This document shows positions 5,596 to 7,980 of a DNA stretch of 7,980 bases, one piece after another. Positions within the stretch are counted from its first letter, which is position 1; each line of letters begins with the position of its first letter. Under the pieces are notes generated by a model. The model was not told the origin of the DNA, did no database searches, and saw nothing but the letters and a program-made list of their open reading frames with translations. Position numbers and translations under genes: made by a program. This stretch comes from Promethearchaeota archaeon (GTDB lineage Archaea; Asgardarchaeota; Lokiarchaeia; Sigynarchaeales; SOKP01): positions 1 to 7,980 of the forward strand of contig JAEOUI010000403.1 in NCBI GenBank assembly GCA_016839425.1, read 5' to 3'.

Positions 5596-7745
5596 AGTTC
5601 TAATTGATTCTTACAATAAGGACAATTTAATAATATCTCCTCGTCGCATGTTTCTAGTTCTTTGCTTTTTAAGATATTCTTCCAGCAAACTAATTTGTCA
5701 TCTTTTAATACCATATCTCGCCCGTGATGTTGGGGGATGATATCTTTTGTCTTGCAATGAGAGCAAATCAGCGATGTCGCTTGAGATTCGATTTCTTCAA
5801 TGGGTATTTGCTTGTATAAGAATTTATAACGGAAGATCGTCATGCCATTTGCTAAAACGAGCAGTGAAACCCCCATATCACCAATACCTACAGCTAACCA
5901 AAGCGTCATAAGCCCAATAACGGTTAAAAATGCAAAAGTAAGTTTAATTGATATTGAAGTCCATATATTTTGTTTAATTTTTTTATTCGTTTTCTTGGCA
6001 ATATCAAGAAATGTAAGAATTTTTTTGAGATCATCGTTTATTAAAATTACATCGGCGGTCTCAACAGTAATATCTGTTGCCGAAGCACCAATAGCGATCC
6101 CCAAGTCGGATAAAGCCAATGCGGGAGCGTCATTGATCCCATCTCCGACCATCGCAACACCGTTATACTTCTTTTTTAACTCTTTAATTTCATCGAGTTT
6201 TTGATTTGGGAGACGCTCGCCTAAGGATTCGTCTATATCCAAACAGGACCCTATAGTATTACATACAAGTTGATTATCGCCTGAAATTAGAACTGTCTTA
6301 AATCCGCGCTTTTTTAGTCCTTCGATGATAATTGGTGCGGTCACTCGAAGCACATCCCGAATCGTAATAAAACCTAAAAATTGAGTACCGTTCGCAAGTA
6401 GTACTGGAATTGTACCCAACTGCTCTACATCTTCTAGTGCTTTTTTAGGAATATCAATCTTTAATTCTTCAAAATATGCTTGACTGCCAATTTGGTATGT
6501 TTTGCCATCTATTTCACCCATTATTCCCTTGCCTTTAACAATTTCAAAATTATTCACGGGATAAAAAGATAGGTCTAATGTCTTAGTTTGGTTTGTAATG
6601 GCTTTTCCAATTGGATGCTCAGAAAGTGATTCCAGGCTTCCAGCAATTTTTAAGAGTTCACTCTTTTCAAGACCATTATATGGAATGACATCAAATATTT
6701 TGAGCTTCCCTTCCGTTAATGTTCCCGTTTTATCAAAAGCAAAAACTTCGATTTCTTTTACTTTCTCTATAAAGCGATTTCCCTTGACTAAAATTCCTTC
6801 TCTTGCGAGTTTAGTCAGGGATGCAATATTTGCCAAAGGCGTTGATAGGGTTAAAGCACATGGGCAGGATACAACGAGAAGAACGAGCCCTCGATAAAAC
6901 CAATTATAAAAGTCATGAAAGAAAAATTGTGGTACAATCATTACAGTCAAGGATAATGCTAAAATGACTGGAGTATAATACTTAGCAAATTTTTCAATGA
7001 ATTTTTCTTGTTTACTCCTGTTTAATTGGGCCGTTTTCACGCTATCTACGATCTGTGCAACTAAAGTATTCGAACTTTCTTTTAAAACGGTCATATCGAC
7101 AAAACTATCTGAATTTAGGCTGGCGGCAAATATTTCATCGCCTTCTTTTTTATAAACTGGGATTGACTCGCCAGTTATGGCGCTTTCATTGAAGTACGAG
7201 CTTCCATTTATAATTTTACCATCTAAAGGTACTTTCATTCCAGGTTTAATACCTACAATATTTCCTACCCTAACATCCTTCGATAAGACTGTCTGGTATC
7301 CTTGTTCGGTTTTTAATAAGGCCTCATCTGGCGCAAGCTCTAATAAATCCTTGATGGCGTTTCGGGACTTGTCTGCTGTGATATCTTCTAATTTTTCGGC
7401 AATAGAGTATAACAATATTGCCGTTGCACCTTCTTGACCATGTAATATGAAAAAAGAAGCGACCGCTGCGATCACCATGAGGATATTAGCCGTGATTCTC
7501 TTTCTTCTAATATCTTCTATAGCCTCCCTTAAAACACCAGGACTCGAAAATATAATGGATGTTAAAGCAAAGATCTGTGAGAATATTACTTCTCCGTAAG
7601 TAAACTCTATAAAAATTGCGATTCCAATTAAAATTACTGAAGGAATTATAAAATACCAGAATTTTTCTTCAAAAAAAGAATCTTCTTCCTCTTCAATATC
7701 TCCTAAAGGATGTTCACAGGCAGAACTAGAACAAGCGTGCGTCAT
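5589..7745 (-). CDS. P1B-2 type heavy-metal (Zn/Cd/Pb) exporting P-type ATPase
   Basis: A 718-residue membrane pump that uses ATP to export soft divalent metals from the cytoplasm. The actuator loop is TGES (191-194). SCPCALTLSTP (293-303) is the transmembrane metal site, CPC-x4-SxP, with C294/C296. The phosphorylated aspartate is D338 in DKTGTLTEG; the P1B HP motif is SEHPIG (375-380); GxG is in VKGKGIMG (403-410); GDGINDAPAL is 534-543. The late helices give N593-x7-K601 and D623-M-G-x7-N633, the residues that separate Zn/Cd/Pb pumps from Cu pumps. Eight transmembrane helices are expected. There is no N-terminal HMA domain; instead CSSSACEHP (5-13) offers Cys and His near the start. An unusual C-terminal tail (659-718) has CSHC, PQHHG, M678, CW at 687-688, C700 and CPYC (708-711), probably a regulatory metal-binding module. 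AGGTGATC lies four bases before the ATG. Its promoter contains a palindromic operator. Substrate choice within Zn/Cd/Pb is not resolved. Confidence 0.93.
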   Translation of the reverse strand: MTHACSSSACEHPLGDIEEEEDSFFEEKFWYFIIPSVILIGIAIFIEFTYGEVIFSQIFALTSIIFSSPGVLREAIEDIRRKRITANILMVIAAVASFFILHGQEGATAILLYSIAEKLEDITADKSRNAIKDLLELAPDEALLKTEQGYQTVLSKDVRVGNIVGIKPGMKVPLDGKIINGSSYFNESAITGESIPVYKKEGDEIFAASLNSDSFVDMTVLKESSNTLVAQIVDSVKTAQLNRSKQEKFIEKFAKYYTPVILALSLTVMIVPQFFFHDFYNWFYRGLVLLVVSCPCALTLSTPLANIASLTKLAREGILVKGNRFIEKVKEIEVFAFDKTGTLTEGKLKIFDVIPYNGLEKSELLKIAGSLESLSEHPIGKAITNQTKTLDLSFYPVNNFEIVKGKGIMGEIDGKTYQIGSQAYFEELKIDIPKKALEDVEQLGTIPVLLANGTQFLGFITIRDVLRVTAPIIIEGLKKRGFKTVLISGDNQLVCNTIGSCLDIDESLGERLPNQKLDEIKELKKKYNGVAMVGDGINDAPALALSDLGIAIGASATDITVETADVILINDDLKKILTFLDIAKKTNKKIKQNIWTSISIKLTFAFLTVIGLMTLWLAVGIGDMGVSLLVLANGMTIFRYKFLYKQIPIEEIESQATSLICSHCKTKDIIPQHHGRDMVLKDDKLVCWKNILKSKELETCDEEILLNCPYCKNQLELK

Positions 7746-7749
7746 TTTT

Positions 7750-7757
7750 GATCACCT
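7750..7757 (-). promoter_or_regulatory. Shine-Dalgarno of the ATPase gene
   Basis: On the minus strand this reads AGGTGATC, matching the anti-Shine-Dalgarno of archaeal 16S rRNA closely. It lies four bases before the ATG at 7745, so this start is well supported and the mRNA has a leader, unlike the glutaredoxin-like gene. Confidence 0.75.
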
Positions 7758-7778
7758 ATGATATTTATGAAATTACCT

Positions 7779-7799
7779 CATAAAAGGTTCACTTTTATG
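7779..7799. promoter_or_regulatory. Palindromic operator in the ATPase promoter
   Basis: CATAAAAG (7779-7786) and CTTTTATG (7792-7799) are perfect reverse complements around a 5-base spacer. The site lies between the TATA box (7801-7812) and the predicted start of transcription (about 7780), where an archaeal repressor would block transcription. It should be bound by a dimeric regulator, plausibly metal-responsive. It does not match the classical ArsR/SmtB operator closely, and no such regulator gene is visible in the window. Confidence 0.6.
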
Positions 7800-7800
7800 T

Positions 7801-7812
7801 AATATAAAATAT
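7801..7812 (-). promoter_or_regulatory. TATA box of the ATPase gene
   Basis: On the minus strand this reads ATATTTTATATT. It lies about 61 bases before the ATG and would start transcription near 7780, giving a leader of about 35 bases. The same 12 bases occur before the glutaredoxin-like gene. Confidence 0.6.
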
Positions 7813-7874
7813 GGTCCCAATTAGCAAATTTCAAATATTACTGCATTCAATTTATTTTTTAGAATATTTTTTTT

Positions 7875-7928
7875 ATTGATAAAAAGATTATTTTTTATAT
7901 TTCGATTTATATCGAAAATTTTATCAAT
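7875..7928. repeat. Interleaved inverted repeats at the right edge
   Basis: A perfect 10-bp pair, ATTGATAAAA (7875-7884) and TTTTATCAAT (7919-7928), encloses a second perfect 7-bp pair, TTTCGAT (7900-7906) and ATCGAAA (7911-7917). The inner pair covers the stop of the partial minus-strand gene, and TTTTT on the minus strand (7881-7885) follows, so the inner hairpin may be part of its terminator. The outer pair has a different centre. Confidence 0.45.
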
Positions 7929-7980
7929 GGATAATTTAATTTCTCAATTAGATCATACGCTTGACCATCCATAACAAGGA
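7907..7980 (-). CDS. Probable C-terminal end of an unidentified protein (start outside window)
   Basis: The minus strand is open from the right edge to a TAA at 7907-7909. It encodes about 23 residues, ending MDGQAYDLIEKLNYPLIKFSI. The composition looks like a real protein terminus (amphipathic helix, then hydrophobic strand), and the G+C content is higher than in the adjacent spacer. A competing plus-strand ORF of 15 codons at 7927-7974 is less convincing. The family cannot be named from so few residues. If real, it lies upstream of the ATPase gene in the same orientation and might be functionally linked. Confidence 0.5.
   Translation of the reverse strand, partial: LVMDGQAYDLIEKLNYPLIKFSI

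Noticed and set aside
5842..7437. Several plus-strand open frames opposite the ATPase gene
   Set aside because: They are antisense shadows of a strongly conserved gene.
7927..7974. 15-codon plus-strand frame
   Set aside because: Too short, and the opposite strand offers a longer, more protein-like frame open at the edge.
1..7980. CRISPR array, tRNA, rRNA or insertion sequence
   Set aside because: No spaced direct repeats, cloverleaf, rRNA-like sequence or transposase was recognised by eye; a tRNA or IS search tool was not available.

Overview
This AT-rich window carries compact single-domain genes and long, very A/T-rich spacers. Archaeal features point to an archaeon. They include a bacterio-opsin-activator-type HTH protein, TATA-like boxes about 25 bases before the presumed transcription starts, several apparently leaderless genes, T-tract terminators and an AGGTGATC Shine-Dalgarno site. 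The gene mix (Bat-type regulator, membrane histidine-kinase-like protein, Fe-S flavoprotein, COG1233 oxidoreductase) would suit an anaerobic Asgard/Lokiarchaeia-like or similar archaeon. That placement is inference, because no marker gene is present.

Layout. Positions 3-602 (+) hold the 3' part of a 4Fe-4S ferredoxin-family protein, cut by the window edge. It converges on a Bat-like HTH regulator at 694-1347 (-), with a 10-bp-stem hairpin and T-runs between them. A seven-helix membrane protein at 1575-2381 (+) is divergent from the regulator; it ends in a histidine-kinase H-box but has no ATPase domain. Positions 2382-2901 are about 520 bases of very A/T-rich DNA with no convincing gene, though two orphan Shine-Dalgarno-like motifs are present. 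A phytoene-desaturase/carotene-isomerase-type FAD oxidoreductase (2902-4383, -) is divergent from an iron-sulfur flavoprotein (4535-5131, +). The 151-bp region between them holds a 9-bp inverted repeat. A glutaredoxin-like protein (5182-5478, -) lies downstream of, and is co-directional with, a P1B-2 type Zn/Cd/Pb-exporting ATPase (5589-7745, -). The right edge probably holds the last 23 codons of another minus-strand gene.

How the parts fit. The best-supported functional unit is metal and thiol homeostasis. The exporter has every P1B-2 signature, no N-terminal HMA domain, and a Cys/His/Met-rich C-terminal tail. Its promoter has a perfect 8-5-8 palindrome exactly between the TATA box and the predicted start, where an archaeal repressor would bind. 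The glutaredoxin gene has an identical 12-base TATA element but not the palindrome. It may keep thiols reduced, or handle metal, alongside the pump. The other genes are redox and sensing functions with no evident shared pathway.

No RNA gene, CRISPR array, insertion sequence or phage gene was recognised. The most unusual items are the kinase-like protein that stops after its phosphoacceptor helix region, the ATPase tail with its operator, and the inverted-repeat-rich right edge.
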